From NCBI RefSeq assembly GCF_000236565.1, contig NZ_AHAM01000278.1:1-52557 (forward strand): a DNA stretch of 52,557 nt, read 5' to 3'. The DNA is from Mesorhizobium alhagi CCNWXJ12-2 (GTDB lineage: Bacteria > Pseudomonadota > Alphaproteobacteria > Rhizobiales > Rhizobiaceae). Position numbers and translations under genes: made by a program. This document shows, one piece after another, positions 26,094 through 34,332 of this stretch (the stretch's first letter is position 1; every line of letters starts with the position of its first letter). Under the pieces are notes generated by a model. That model was given only the letters and a program-made list of their open reading frames with translations. It did no database searches and was not told where the DNA came from.

Positions 26094-26930
26094 TCAATGC
26101 GATAGCATTACCGGCAGCCGCAGATCATCCAGGATGCCTTCCGTCGCGCCGCCAAGGACGAAATCGCGTACGCGAGAATGGCCATAGCCGCCCATGACCA
26201 GGAGCGTAGCTCCGCTTCGGATCGCGTGTTCCTGCAGCGTCGCACTGATCGGGCAATCCTCCGCCCGGATCGCCACGGCTTCCGCCGACAATTTACGCTT
26301 GCGCAGACTTCCCGCAAGGCGTTCGCCCGCGTCCTTTTCATGAAGCGGCTTCTCATCGACGACGGTGAGAACAGAAATCCTCGCGGCCCGTTGGAGCAAC
26401 GGCCCAGCGTCTGCGACAGCACGGGCGGCAACGCGACTACCGTCCCATGCAACTGCGACATGATCGATCGGGTCGGGTTCCGAGCGTTCAGGAACCAGGA
26501 TCGTGGGGCGACCGGAGCCGAAAATAACGGCTTCCGCCGTCCTGCGAGATGTTTGATTGTTCGCTGCCCATCCGACGAGCGCAAAATCGAAGTATCGCGC
26601 TTGCGTCGCGGCCGCGTCGCCGAGGAGCGCGGGCGCAGCTGCAAGCGTATTGGTCGTAATCTCGACGCCAATCTGCCCGGCCTGCCCGGTCACTGCTGCG
26701 AGCATTTCTGTCCCGCGCTCTCTACTCATCGCCTCCGCGTGCCGGATCAGTTCCGGCGTGTTCAGCAGAAGTCGTAATAGGGCATTTGGAACGGGAGGAA
26801 TATCGACATTCACCGCCAGCGCGTACAGATCAGCATCGAGCCGCGCCGCCATCGCGGCGGCGTTCGCAGCCGCCGCGTCCGAAATTGGATCGGGATAGGT
26901 GACGAGCGGAAGAAGGGCCTGGCGTTTCAT
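26094..26930 (-). CDS. Universal stress protein, two UspA-like domains
   Basis: A 278-residue protein. The N-terminal domain (ALLPLVTYPDPISDAAAANA) is divergent. The C-terminal domain is a recognisable UspA fold with VAVAWDGSRVAARAV near residue 160 and MGGYGHSRVRDFVLGGAT near 250, where the usual Ser/Thr after the last Gly is replaced by Gly. This clade is common in rhizobia. The ATG at 26930 gives the usual start (MKRQALLPL). A longer frame upstream is not needed. It follows usp 3 on the same strand but has its own FNR box at 27025. Confidence 0.9.
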   Translation of the reverse strand: MKRQALLPLVTYPDPISDAAAANAAAMAARLDADLYALAVNVDIPPVPNALLRLLLNTPELIRHAEAMSRERGTEMLAAVTGQAGQIGVEITTNTLAAAPALLGDAAATQARYFDFALVGWAANNQTSRRTAEAVIFGSGRPTILVPERSEPDPIDHVAVAWDGSRVAARAVADAGPLLQRAARISVLTVVDEKPLHEKDAGERLAGSLRKRKLSAEAVAIRAEDCPISATLQEHAIRSGATLLVMGGYGHSRVRDFVLGGATEGILDDLRLPVMLSH

Positions 26931-27024
26931 TCTCGATCTCCCCGCCGTGACAGTCCGTTGATTTCTCAAATCCGCAGCGAACGAAACGGGAGACTGCTTA
27001 TACGGCAAGTACGCCCTTCGTTCC

Positions 27025-27038
27025 TTGATGTGCCTCAA
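27025..27038. promoter_or_regulatory. FNR/FixK box upstream of usp 2
   Basis: TTGATGTGCCTCAA (TTGA-N6-TCAA), about 100 bases before the usp 2 start at 26930, in the gap after usp 3. Confidence 0.72.
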
Positions 27039-27086
27039 CAACCTCCCCAATCGACTCGCGTTCGGATCGGGGAGCGCTTAGGCCCG

Positions 27087-27950
27087 CTAATGCGACAGGA
27101 AAAGCGGGACAGGGGTATCGTCGAGCATCGATCGGGTGACGCCGCCGAGCACCGCCTCGCGAAAGCGCGAATGCACGAAGGCACCCATTACAATCATTTC
27201 AACGTCTTCCTCGGCAACAAACAGACGCAGGCGCGCTGCCACGTCTCCACCTGCGCCAGCAAGGGTGGCGAGCTTGCAATTCCTAATGCCGTGCCTTGCA
27301 AGATAGCTGGCAAGATCGGCCCCCGGCGCCATGCGCGACAGGTCCTTCTCGCCGGTAATGGTCACCGCAACAACCAGGTCGGCGGCAATCAGAAAGGGCA
27401 GCGCGTCCTTGACGGCGCGGGCGGCCCGCGCACTGCCATCCCAGGCGATCGCGATGCGACGCGGCGAGACGTTCCCGGCAAATCGTGGGATCAAGACCAC
27501 TGGGCGCCCGCTGTCAAACAGCATGTCCTCGATCACTCTTCGGCCCGAAGAGTCTGCCGCGGCCGCTGCATCGAATATCACCACATCGTGAACCCGCGCC
27601 AGTTGAACAAACCGTGCGTCGCGAGGCTCGAAAAGCGCGTTGGCGTGTTCAGCAACTAGATCAACCCCGGCCTGTGAGACGAGTTTACTGGCGGCGCGTG
27701 TGGTGGCGGCGGTCTGTTGCTCCAGACGCTCCGTCTCGTTCTCCAACCAAGCCGAGGCCGATCCAGTGGTCATCGGCCATGGAGCCGATGGGGGCGGCGC
27801 AAACACATAAAGGGACAAGCTGGCTCCGCAATCGGCGGCGAGGCTTATCGCATACTCCAAGGCGGGCGTTTCCACGAACTCCGGCGCTGCTTCGATACCA
27901 ACCAGGATGCATCGCATCCCACCCGATGCATTGTTCGCTCTGTCAGTCAT
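27087..27950 (-). CDS. Universal stress protein, two UspA-like domains
   Basis: A 287-residue protein coupled to the upstream cytochrome c gene (ATGA overlap). The N-terminal domain starts CILVGIEAAPEFVETP. The C-terminal UspA domain has RIAIAWDGSARAARAV and VMGAFVHSRFREAVLGGVT. The second Gly of the nucleotide loop is replaced by Val (GAFV), so ATP binding may be altered. It is the second gene of a cytochrome c-usp operon that would be driven by the box at 28334. Confidence 0.9.
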   Translation of the reverse strand: MTDRANNASGGMRCILVGIEAAPEFVETPALEYAISLAADCGASLSLYVFAPPPSAPWPMTTGSASAWLENETERLEQQTAATTRAASKLVSQAGVDLVAEHANALFEPRDARFVQLARVHDVVIFDAAAAADSSGRRVIEDMLFDSGRPVVLIPRFAGNVSPRRIAIAWDGSARAARAVKDALPFLIAADLVVAVTITGEKDLSRMAPGADLASYLARHGIRNCKLATLAGAGGDVAARLRLFVAEEDVEMIVMGAFVHSRFREAVLGGVTRSMLDDTPVPLFLSH

Positions 27951-28300
27951 GGTTGCTGCAGACTCCCGATATAGTCGATGATTGCCGCGATTTGACCTGG
28001 CGTCGCTACGAATTCGGGCATGTCCGGATGCCCGGTCGATATGCCCTCAGCGAATGCCTCCTCCAGAGCGTCGAGCGGATACCGCTGCGACAGAGTACGA
28101 AAGGCGGGCGCGTCGGGATGGCTGCTCTTATCGACACTTCCAGTCGCATGGCAACGCCCGCAATTGGCTTCCACCAACGCCTTGCCCTGCGAATTGTCCG
28201 CGTTCGCCGTCCCGGGGAAATTCAAGACAGCAATCACCGCGCAACACAAGGCGATGTGCATCAGGTTCGCGCAGTGGGGATGAGCGGGTTTATGAGCCAT
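27947..28300 (-). CDS. Small c-type cytochrome
   Basis: A 117-residue exported monohaem cytochrome c. The haem site is CGRCHATG near residue 47, and the candidate axial Met is in HPDMPEF near residue 93. The signal peptide is clearer if translation starts at the internal ATG at 28261 (MHIALCCAVIAVLNFPGTANA). The longer form adds a polar leader. It is a class I cytochrome and could carry electrons to a terminal oxidase or another reductase. It is coupled to usp 3 and lies 9 bases after the P-type ATPase gene, whose 3' end contains the FNR box. Confidence 0.88.
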   Translation of the reverse strand: MAHKPAHPHCANLMHIALCCAVIAVLNFPGTANADNSQGKALVEANCGRCHATGSVDKSSHPDAPAFRTLSQRYPLDALEEAFAEGISTGHPDMPEFVATPGQIAAIIDYIGSLQQP

Positions 28301-28309
28301 TTGCGAAAT

Positions 28310-31009
28310 CTACCCGACTGACGTCAGCCGGCTTTGACATCCATCAAATTTGCTCGGAGCTCGCAAGCGATACCGTCTATCCACCCATTTGTCGAACTCC
28401 ATCACAACGAGCAGCGCAAAAGCGAACGCCAGCATCACAGCCCATTCACGTAACGAAACCGGCGAAAGCCCGAGTGTTTCGCTCATAATTGGAACGTGCA
28501 TCGCTCCGATATGCAGCGCCTGCGCACCGATCACGCCGACGACGAGGAGCGGATTGGCGAACAGGCTTTGCCGGAAAACCGATCGATGCTCGGATCGGCT
28601 GTTGAAGGTCTGAAAATTTTCGAACAGCACAAACAGCAGAAGCAGGAGGTTGCGGGCATCGTGTTCGGCATGGCCTTGCAGGAGTAGCCACCAGAAGACG
28701 ATGAAACCGCCCACGCCCATGACGACGGTGGAAAGAAGGATGCGCCGGAGCATTATCCGGTCGAAAATCGGCTCCCTGGGACGTCGTGGCGGATAGGAGA
28801 GTTCATCGCCTTCCGCTTTCTCGGCGGCCAGTGCGACATCCTGGATGCCGTTGGTGACAAGATTCAGCCAAAGAAGCTGGACCGGCAACAATGGCATTGG
28901 CAAGCCAAGCGGGATCGCCAGAAGAAAGAGGACGACTTCCGCCGCGCCCGTCGAGACGAGCATGAAGATGACCTTGCGGATATTGGCGTAGGCGACGCGA
29001 CCTTCCCGAATGCCGGAGACGATCGACGCGAAATTGTCGTCGGTAACGATGATGTCAGCGCTTTCCTTGGCGACATCGGTCCCTTTCCTTCCCATGGCGA
29101 CCCCGACATGGGCGTGCTTCAGCGCCGGAGCGTCATTGACGCCGTCCCCGGTGACGGCAACGAAATGGCCGTTGCGCGCCATCGACAGCACGATCGCCAG
29201 CTTCTGCGCCGGCTCGACGCGGGCGTAAATGCGGGCGTCCCGCGTTAACACATCGAGCGCCGCCTCACCTTGCTGCTCGGCACCGCGCACCAGTTCGCCG
29301 GTGACCACTTGTTCTGGCGTAACGTGGAGGCCGGCCTGCCCTGCGATGGCCGTCGCCGTCTTCGGATCATCACCGGTGACCATCGCCACCTCGACGCCTG
29401 CGCTCTGACAGGCGCGGATTGCTTCGGGAACTTCCGGGCGTAGTGGATCCTGCATGCCCGCGAGACCGAGGAATACAAGATTGACGAGATGCTGGCTTCC
29501 GTAGGCGCTGGCGGCGTCGATCTCGATCTCGCCCTCGGCGAAGGCGAGCACGCGCAGTCCCCGTGCAGCGAGTTCCTCCTTCTGTGCAACGAGCCGCGCC
29601 CGATCGACAGGCACGGTCCCGCCTGCGCTATCCATCCGGCTGGCCATGGCAATCAAGGTTTCGGGCGCACCTTTCACAAAAATACGCACGCGATCGCCGC
29701 AATGATGGAATGACGCGGCATATCTGAGGTCGGGTTCATAGGGAATACGGGCCACGAGCGGATGTTTTGCCGAAACGTCCTCATGGACGATTCCTGCTTT
29801 CCGCGCGGCCACCAGTAAGGCGATGTCGACGGTGTCGCCCAAACCCGTCCAGGCGTCACCGTCCCGTACGAGGGTCGCTTCGTTCGGCAAAGCAGCGGCG
29901 CGCAGGAGACCGGCGGCCCGGATCCTCGCCTCCTGGTCCTCGACATTAGGCGACCGGACGGCGCAGGCGTCGAGATCGTATCCGGCCTCGAAGGTGACCG
30001 ACGTCCCATCGGGCAGCCGCATCTCGATCACCGTCAACTCGTTCATGGTTAGCGTGCCGGTTTTGTCAGTCGCGATCATGGTGCAAGAACCGAGCGCCTC
30101 GATCGCCGGCATGTTGCGCACGATCACGTTCGCCTTCGCCATGCGCCGCATCCCAATGGCAAGCGCGACCGAGATGGCGACCGGAAGCCCTTCAGGGATG
30201 GCGCTGACCGCGAGCCCAACGGCCATCAGGAAAAGGTCATGGAAGCCCATCTCGCGCAGCATCCCCACCGCAATCAGCGCTGCGATTGCGGCGCCGACGG
30301 AGTATGCGATCGTGCGCGAGAAGCGCTCCATCCGGATCATCAGAGGCGGCAGCGAGATGGACCGGGCAGCGAGCAGATCGGCGATCCTGCCGATCTCGGT
30401 TTCGGCTCCGGTCGCCGCAGCAATGCCCCTGCCCCTGCCCCGCGTCACCATAGTTCCGGCAAACGCATGGCCAGCACGCAGAGCCTCGCGGCCGTCTCCT
30501 GAGCCGATGGACTTGCTGACGGCTGCGGATTCTCCCGTCAGCAGCGATTCATCACAGCGAAGGTCCTCGGTTTCAACCAGGCGAAGGTCGGCGGGGACGC
30601 GGCTGCCGGCTTCCAGCAGGACGAAGTCGCCGGGAACAATTTCGCGGGCGTCGATTTCCTTCCTTGCCCCTCCGCGAATGACGGTCGCATGTGGTTGTTC
30701 GAGGCTGCGCAAGGCGGCGGCGGCCTGGCTGGCGGAGTATTCCTGTACGGTTCCTATGATGCCGTTGATCAGCAGCACAATCCCGATGAAGACGGCGTCC
30801 TTCAAATCGCTCACAGCGGCAGAAACTACGGCGGCTGCAAGCAGAATATAGATCAGCGGGCTGAGGAACTGGCGCAGGAAGACGAGGCCAAGCGATGGCG
30901 GTCTCGCTTTCGGCAATGCGTTTGGGCCGTATTGCCGAAGCCGTCCGGCGGCTTCGGTTTCGGACAGCCCCGAAGCCTCAGCAGTCGTCGAAGTGATCGC
31001 GTTCATCTG
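28310..31009 (-). CDS. P2-type cation-transporting ATPase (Ca2+/SERCA-like)
   Basis: An 899-residue ATPase with the cation-ATPase N-terminal domain (GLSETEAAGRLRQYGPNALP), the TGES loop (LLTGESAAV), the phosphorylation motif DKTGTLT near residue 317, TGDGVNDAPAL near 600 and a C-terminal transmembrane domain of six helices. The M4 segment SAIPEGLPVA matches Ca2+/Mn2+-type P2A pumps. The ATG at 31009 is preferred; an alternative in-frame start at 31054 adds 15 residues. The mycobacterial equivalent in the DosR regulon is CtpF. A perfect FNR box lies at 31072. The 3' end contains another box serving the next gene. Confidence 0.93.
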   Translation of the reverse strand, partial: QMNAITSTTAEASGLSETEAAGRLRQYGPNALPKARPPSLGLVFLRQFLSPLIYILLAAAVVSAAVSDLKDAVFIGIVLLINGIIGTVQEYSASQAAAALRSLEQPHATVIRGGARKEIDAREIVPGDFVLLEAGSRVPADLRLVETEDLRCDESLLTGESAAVSKSIGSGDGREALRAGHAFAGTMVTRGRGRGIAAATGAETEIGRIADLLAARSISLPPLMIRMERFSRTIAYSVGAAIAALIAVGMLREMGFHDLFLMAVGLAVSAIPEGLPVAISVALAIGMRRMAKANVIVRNMPAIEALGSCTMIATDKTGTLTMNELTVIEMRLPDGTSVTFEAGYDLDACAVRSPNVEDQEARIRAAGLLRAAALPNEATLVRDGDAWTGLGDTVDIALLVAARKAGIVHEDVSAKHPLVARIPYEPDLRYAASFHHCGDRVRIFVKGAPETLIAMASRMDSAGGTVPVDRARLVAQKEELAARGLRVLAFAEGEIEIDAASAYGSQHLVNLVFLGLAGMQDPLRPEVPEAIRACQSAGVEVAMVTGDDPKTATAIAGQAGLHVTPEQVVTGELVRGAEQQGEAALDVLTRDARIYARVEPAQKLAIVLSMARNGHFVAVTGDGVNDAPALKHAHVGVAMGRKGTDVAKESADIIVTDDNFASIVSGIREGRVAYANIRKVIFMLVSTGAAEVVLFLLAIPLGLPMPLLPVQLLWLNLVTNGIQDVALAAEKAEGDELSYPPRRPREPIFDRIMLRRILLSTVVMGVGGFIVFWWLLLQGHAEHDARNLLLLLFVLFENFQTFNSRSEHRSVFRQSLFANPLLVVGVIGAQALHIGAMHVPIMSETLGLSPVSLREWAVMLAFAFALLVVMEFDKWVDRRYRLRAPSKFDGCQSRLTSVG
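28334..28347. promoter_or_regulatory. FNR/FixK box inside the ATPase 3' end, upstream of cytochrome c
   Basis: TTGACATCCATCAA (TTGA-N6-TCAA) lies within the last codons of the P-type ATPase gene, 34 bases before the longer cytochrome c start and 73 before the shorter one. Confidence 0.65.
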
Positions 31010-31071
31010 GAAATGCCTGACGGGTTCGAGCTTACAGGCAGTCAATTTGCCCATCCTCGAACAGACGGGCT

Positions 31072-31085
31072 TTGATCGGTATCAA
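31072..31085. promoter_or_regulatory. FNR/FixK box upstream of the P2-type ATPase
   Basis: TTGATCGGTATCAA, a full TTGAT-N4-ATCAA match, 63 bases before the ATG at 31009. Confidence 0.82.
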
Positions 31086-31369
31086 GCTTGTGATCGTTCC
31101 GCGCTACGTTCTGAGGACGTACGTTCCTGGAGATGGGCAAATCGGTCGATAGCCGGCGGCTCCGCCTCCCGGGAGCAGCGGTGTGGTTTCCCCGCTGGAA
31201 TGCGTCTGCAGCCACTGCGTCCAATCCGGCCACCACGATCCCGAAATCTCGGCGGCAGATGAAAGCCAGTGGTCTGGATCGGAAAGGGCCGGCCGTTAGG
31301 ATGGGGAGGGATAGACCGGCTGTTCCGTCGACTTGAGATTTTAATAATGCGCTCGGCAAACGCGCAGCG
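31086..31369. other. Divergent intergenic region, ATPase to phasin
   Basis: Nearly 300 bases between two FNR boxes that face opposite ways. No gene is seen. Short open frames on both strands lack domains or ribosome sites. Confidence 0.5.
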
Positions 31370-31383
31370 TTGATCCGGATCAA
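31370..31383. promoter_or_regulatory. FNR/FixK box upstream of the phasin-like gene
   Basis: TTGATCCGGATCAA, a perfect palindrome, about 90 bases before the start at 31474. Confidence 0.82.
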
Positions 31384-31473
31384 GGGGGCATCTCGTATCG
31401 CGGCCTAGTTTGTCCGCAGATTCCCCGCACGTGTCCCTTGCGCGTGCGCCGGCATTCCCACGGAGTAGACGCT

Positions 31474-31857
31474 ATGCTGAACCTAACCAAGCAGTCACCA
31501 GTCGCCATGCTGTCGTTGCCCATGATGGCAACGGGTCACAATCCCTTCTTCGCCGCCACGCGTTTTCAGGCGAACGCGTTCAAGGGGATGATGCGCTACC
31601 AGATCGAGACACTTTCCTTTCTGACGCACCGCTACGAGCAGGACGTGAAATTGGCCGACGATCTCCTTGCCAGCGACGAGTTCAACGACGCCTTCGATGT
31701 GCTCGGCAACTTCATGCAGAATGCGACTTCCGATTATGCTGCCGAGGCCGGGAAGATCGCCACGATCGGAGCAAAGCTCGCCTCAGAAACTGCCAAGCGC
31801 CTCCGCAAGGAGGCCGAGGCCACTATCGAGGCCATAGCGGCGAGAACCGTCGCCTAG
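31474..31857 (+). CDS. Phasin-like PHA granule protein
   Basis: A 127-residue, mostly helical, amphipathic protein with FQANAFKGMMRYQIETLSFL and a Lys/Glu-rich C-terminus (AKRLRKEAEATIEAIAA). Size and helix pattern fit the phasin family, small proteins that coat polyhydroxyalkanoate granules. The neighbouring PHA synthase remnant supports this. ACGGAG lies 9 bases before the ATG. It has its own FNR box. Sequence identity alone would not prove the family, so the call leans on context. Confidence 0.65.
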   Translation: MLNLTKQSPVAMLSLPMMATGHNPFFAATRFQANAFKGMMRYQIETLSFLTHRYEQDVKLADDLLASDEFNDAFDVLGNFMQNATSDYAAEAGKIATIGAKLASETAKRLRKEAEATIEAIAARTVA

Positions 31858-32027
31858 GCCGAGTAGCAGCGACCAGCAGATCGGGACTGCCGGCGCTTCG
31901 GCGAGAGTGTAAATGGCTGCTCGCAGGGCTGGCGCACTACAAGGTGAGGCCCGTCAAATTCCTCGCGCTTTACACTCGCCGGCTTCGGGGCTGTTCCACC
32001 AACGTCGCCTTGAAGCCAATCGTGGAG

Positions 32028-33009
32028 ATGCCCGACAGGCGGCCGATGCGGGCGGAAACGGTCGACGTCTTCCGCGACGCCGACCGGCTTGTGCATGCGG
32101 CCCTCGCGTCGATGACCTTCGGCATCTCGCCGGCCAGCGTCGTGCAGGCATGGCAGGACTGGGCGCTGCATCTCGATGCGTCGCCGGGCAAGCAGCAGGA
32201 ATACTTATCAAGGCAGTTGAGAAACTTAACCGTCTGGCGAATTTCCTGGCCGGATGCGCAGCGGAAAAGGGACTGGCCCGCACATGCATTTCGCCGCTGC
32301 CGCCGGACCGGCGCTTCCGCCATTCCGGCTGGCAGATCTTTCCGTTCAGCGCGTATGAGCAGTCCTTCCTGCTGTGGCAGGGTTCTGCCTTGGCGGAACG
32401 CTGCATTCAATCGCGGCGTCCGCCATGGCACGTAGCGGCGGCGAGCGGCTGAAATCGCCTTCGCTGTACGCCGCGCAGCTTGATTTCAAGGAACCGGGCG
32501 AGCTTGGCCTGTTCGTCGACGAGGGCCAGGTATCGATGCTCGAAGATTTGATGTGGAGCGAGGGTTTTCTCGATCAGCGGCGAATGGCTGGAGCCTTCCG
32601 CATGCTGCGCTCCCAGGATATTGTCTGGTCGCGAATCGTGCGGAAATATCTTATGGGCGAGCGCGCGCCGATGTCCGACCTCATGGCCTGGAACGCGGAT
32701 GCGACACGGCTAGCGCTGCGTTCCGAATATCTGCGCCGGCTCTATCTCAACAACGACTTCGCTCAGGGTCGATGGAAGGCCGATGGCCAGCCGGTCCATG
32801 TCGAGGACATTCGGGTTCCGGTGTTCGCGGTTGGCACAGTGACCGACCACGTGGCGCCTTGGCGATCCGTTTTCAGGCTGACGCACCTTCTCGACACGGA
32901 GGTTGATTTCGTGCTGACGCCAGGCGGACACAATGCCGGCGTCCTATCCGAGCCGGGTCACAGGGCCCGCAGCTACAAACACCTGCGTCAGGCCGGGCAG
33001 CCCCGTTGA
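32028..33009 (+). pseudogene. phaC: Degraded PHA (PHB) synthase gene
   Basis: Homology to class I-type poly(3-hydroxybutyrate) polymerase is spread over three frames. The N-terminal part from ATG 32028 (RLVHAALASMTFGISPASVV, LHLDASPGKQQEYL) shifts near 32205 to LIKAVEKLNRLANFLAGCA and WQIFPFSAYEQSFLLWQ. After a junction near 32375 the third frame reads AGFCLGGTLHSIAASAMARS, with the active-site Cys, to GGHNAGVLSEPGHRARSY. About 200 central residues and the last about 60 residues are missing. The gene is therefore dead. The final block, 32374-33009, is long and open, so an automatic annotation might wrongly list it as an alpha/beta hydrolase. Confidence 0.82.
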
Positions 33010-33065
33010 TAGTCCGGCGCTCAGCAATGATCATCATTCCAGTTTCGCCAATCCCCGACTGCCCG

Positions 33066-33079
33066 TTGATGCGGATCAA
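33066..33079. promoter_or_regulatory. FNR/FixK box upstream of hsp20
   Basis: TTGATGCGGATCAA, a full match, about 230 bases before the Hsp20 start. Confidence 0.75.
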
Positions 33080-33305
33080 TGTGGGCGTTTGCCGCAAGGG
33101 CTTAGATGTCATCCTTGTCAGGCCGAGCCGAGCTGGGGCACGACGAACCGTCGCAAGACGTGAATTCGCGAAGTCACCGACAGTCCGGCGATGATACTTG
33201 GCAAGCGGGTCCGCTGTCCTCCAGCTCTGGCGCCTCTAGGGATCGAAAGCTGGAAGAGTAGAGGCAGCGGTGCCTGTAGGTGAACTCATTTCGAGGAGCA
33301 CAACA

Positions 33306-33845
33306 ATGCGCGAAGCTGCCACCAAACTGCCTATTAAATCCGAAAAGTCCTCCATCCCCTCCCAGTCCGGCAACTGGCCGATCCCGTTCGAGAATCTGCG
33401 CCGCGAGATCGACCGCCTGTTCGACGATTTCCACCCATTCGGCTGGCGCCTGCTGTCGCCGCGCTCAATGTTCGATTTAGAAATGCCGAAGCTGGGCGGT
33501 GCCGCATGGGCTGTCGCGCCGGCGATGGATCTCGTCGAGAAAGCCACGGAATACGAAATTACGGCCGAGTTGCCCGGCATCGACGAGAAGAACGTCGAGA
33601 TCAAGCTGTCCAATCACATGCTTACGATCAAGGGCGAAAAGTCGGAAGAAAAAGAAGAGAAGGAGAAGGACTACTTCCTCTCCGAGCGCCGCTATGGTTC
33701 CTTCCAGCGCTCGTTCCAACTCCCTGAAGGCGTTGAAGTCGACAAGATCGACGCAACCTTTGCCAGGGGCGTGCTGACTGTAAAGTTGCCTAAGACTTCG
33801 GATGCGCAGAAAGCAGAAAAGAAGATCGCGGTTAAAGCGGCGTGA
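33306..33845 (+). CDS. Hsp20/alpha-crystallin small heat-shock protein
   Basis: A 179-residue ATP-independent chaperone. The N-terminal arm (about residues 1-70, with FENLRREIDRLFDDF) is followed by the alpha-crystallin domain, about 72-165: VAPAMDLVEKATEYEITAEL, PGIDEKNVEIKLSNHMLTIK, RRYGSFQRSFQLPEGV and FARGVLTVKLPK, with the conserved GVLTV. The start at 33306 has GAGGAG at 33293-33298. Hsp20 (HspX/Acr) is the best known DosR target in mycobacteria. An FNR box lies upstream. Confidence 0.95.
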   Translation: MREAATKLPIKSEKSSIPSQSGNWPIPFENLRREIDRLFDDFHPFGWRLLSPRSMFDLEMPKLGGAAWAVAPAMDLVEKATEYEITAELPGIDEKNVEIKLSNHMLTIKGEKSEEKEEKEKDYFLSERRYGSFQRSFQLPEGVEVDKIDATFARGVLTVKLPKTSDAQKAEKKIAVKAA

Positions 33846-33863
33846 AATGCACCATCAATATCT

Positions 33864-33892
33864 CATCGGCGCGCCAATCGGGCGCGCTGATG
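33864..33892 (+). terminator. Hairpin after hsp20
   Basis: A stem CATC-g-GCGCGCC with GGCGCGC-t-GATG around a short loop, about 18 bases after the stop. No T-run follows, so it may be a weak terminator or a stabilising stem. Confidence 0.45.
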
Positions 33893-33914
33893 GTTGCTTA
33901 CGATCGGAGAGATA

Positions 33915-34136
33915 ATGAGCGACGACCTTGAAATCGACTCCCGCCTCGGACCTGCTCCTGCCTTGAGCATCGCCACGCTTGCCGATCTTGGACTTTCCGA
34001 TGCAATGATCGCACGTTACTTCGCAATAGACTTGGGGAGGCTTTATACCCTGCAAAAACGGGGTCGCCTTGCCGAGGCGAGTTCCTTCCGGGCGAATTAC
34101 CGGGAAGGCTTGAGCACGCTGAGACAAGGCAACTGA
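33915..34136 (+). CDS. Small conserved protein of unknown function
   Basis: A 73-residue acidic-to-neutral protein with a helical middle (ATLADLGLSDAMIARYFAID) that resembles a small HTH-like or sensor-partner fold but has no clear family. The ATG at 33915 is preceded by GGAGA with good spacing. It lies 70 bases after hsp20, possibly on the same transcript, and just upstream of the FNR-type regulator. I do not recognise it. The position suggests a role in the same stress response. Confidence 0.55.
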   Translation: MSDDLEIDSRLGPAPALSIATLADLGLSDAMIARYFAIDLGRLYTLQKRGRLAEASSFRANYREGLSTLRQGN

Positions 34137-34184
34137 TCAGGAAAAGGTACACCTGCTCACCAAACCTCCGAAAGTCAGTTTAAT

Positions 34185-34198
34185 TTGATCTGAAACAA
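34185..34198. promoter_or_regulatory. Imperfect FNR box upstream of the fnr-type gene
   Basis: TTGATCTGAAACAA has one mismatch to TTGA-N6-TCAA, about 140 bases before the ATG at 34333. It may allow autoregulation. Confidence 0.5.
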
Positions 34199-34332
34199 GG
34201 TTCGCGGCCATTTGCGTATGCCATATTGCCTTGGGGTGGGCGCACGCAGGGGCGGTCGAACAATCGGCGGAACGGCTTGATGCCGCCGCCGACGTGAAGG
34301 CAGCTGCCTGCATCTGTTGGCAAGAGGGATGC

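Noticed and set aside
26958-26969. TTGATTTCTCAA as another FNR box before usp 2
   Set aside because: The half-sites are four bases apart instead of six, so it does not fit the dimer; the true box is at 27025.
32374-33009. An independent alpha/beta hydrolase gene
   Set aside because: It is the C-terminal part of the broken PHA synthase; the N-terminal part is upstream in other frames.
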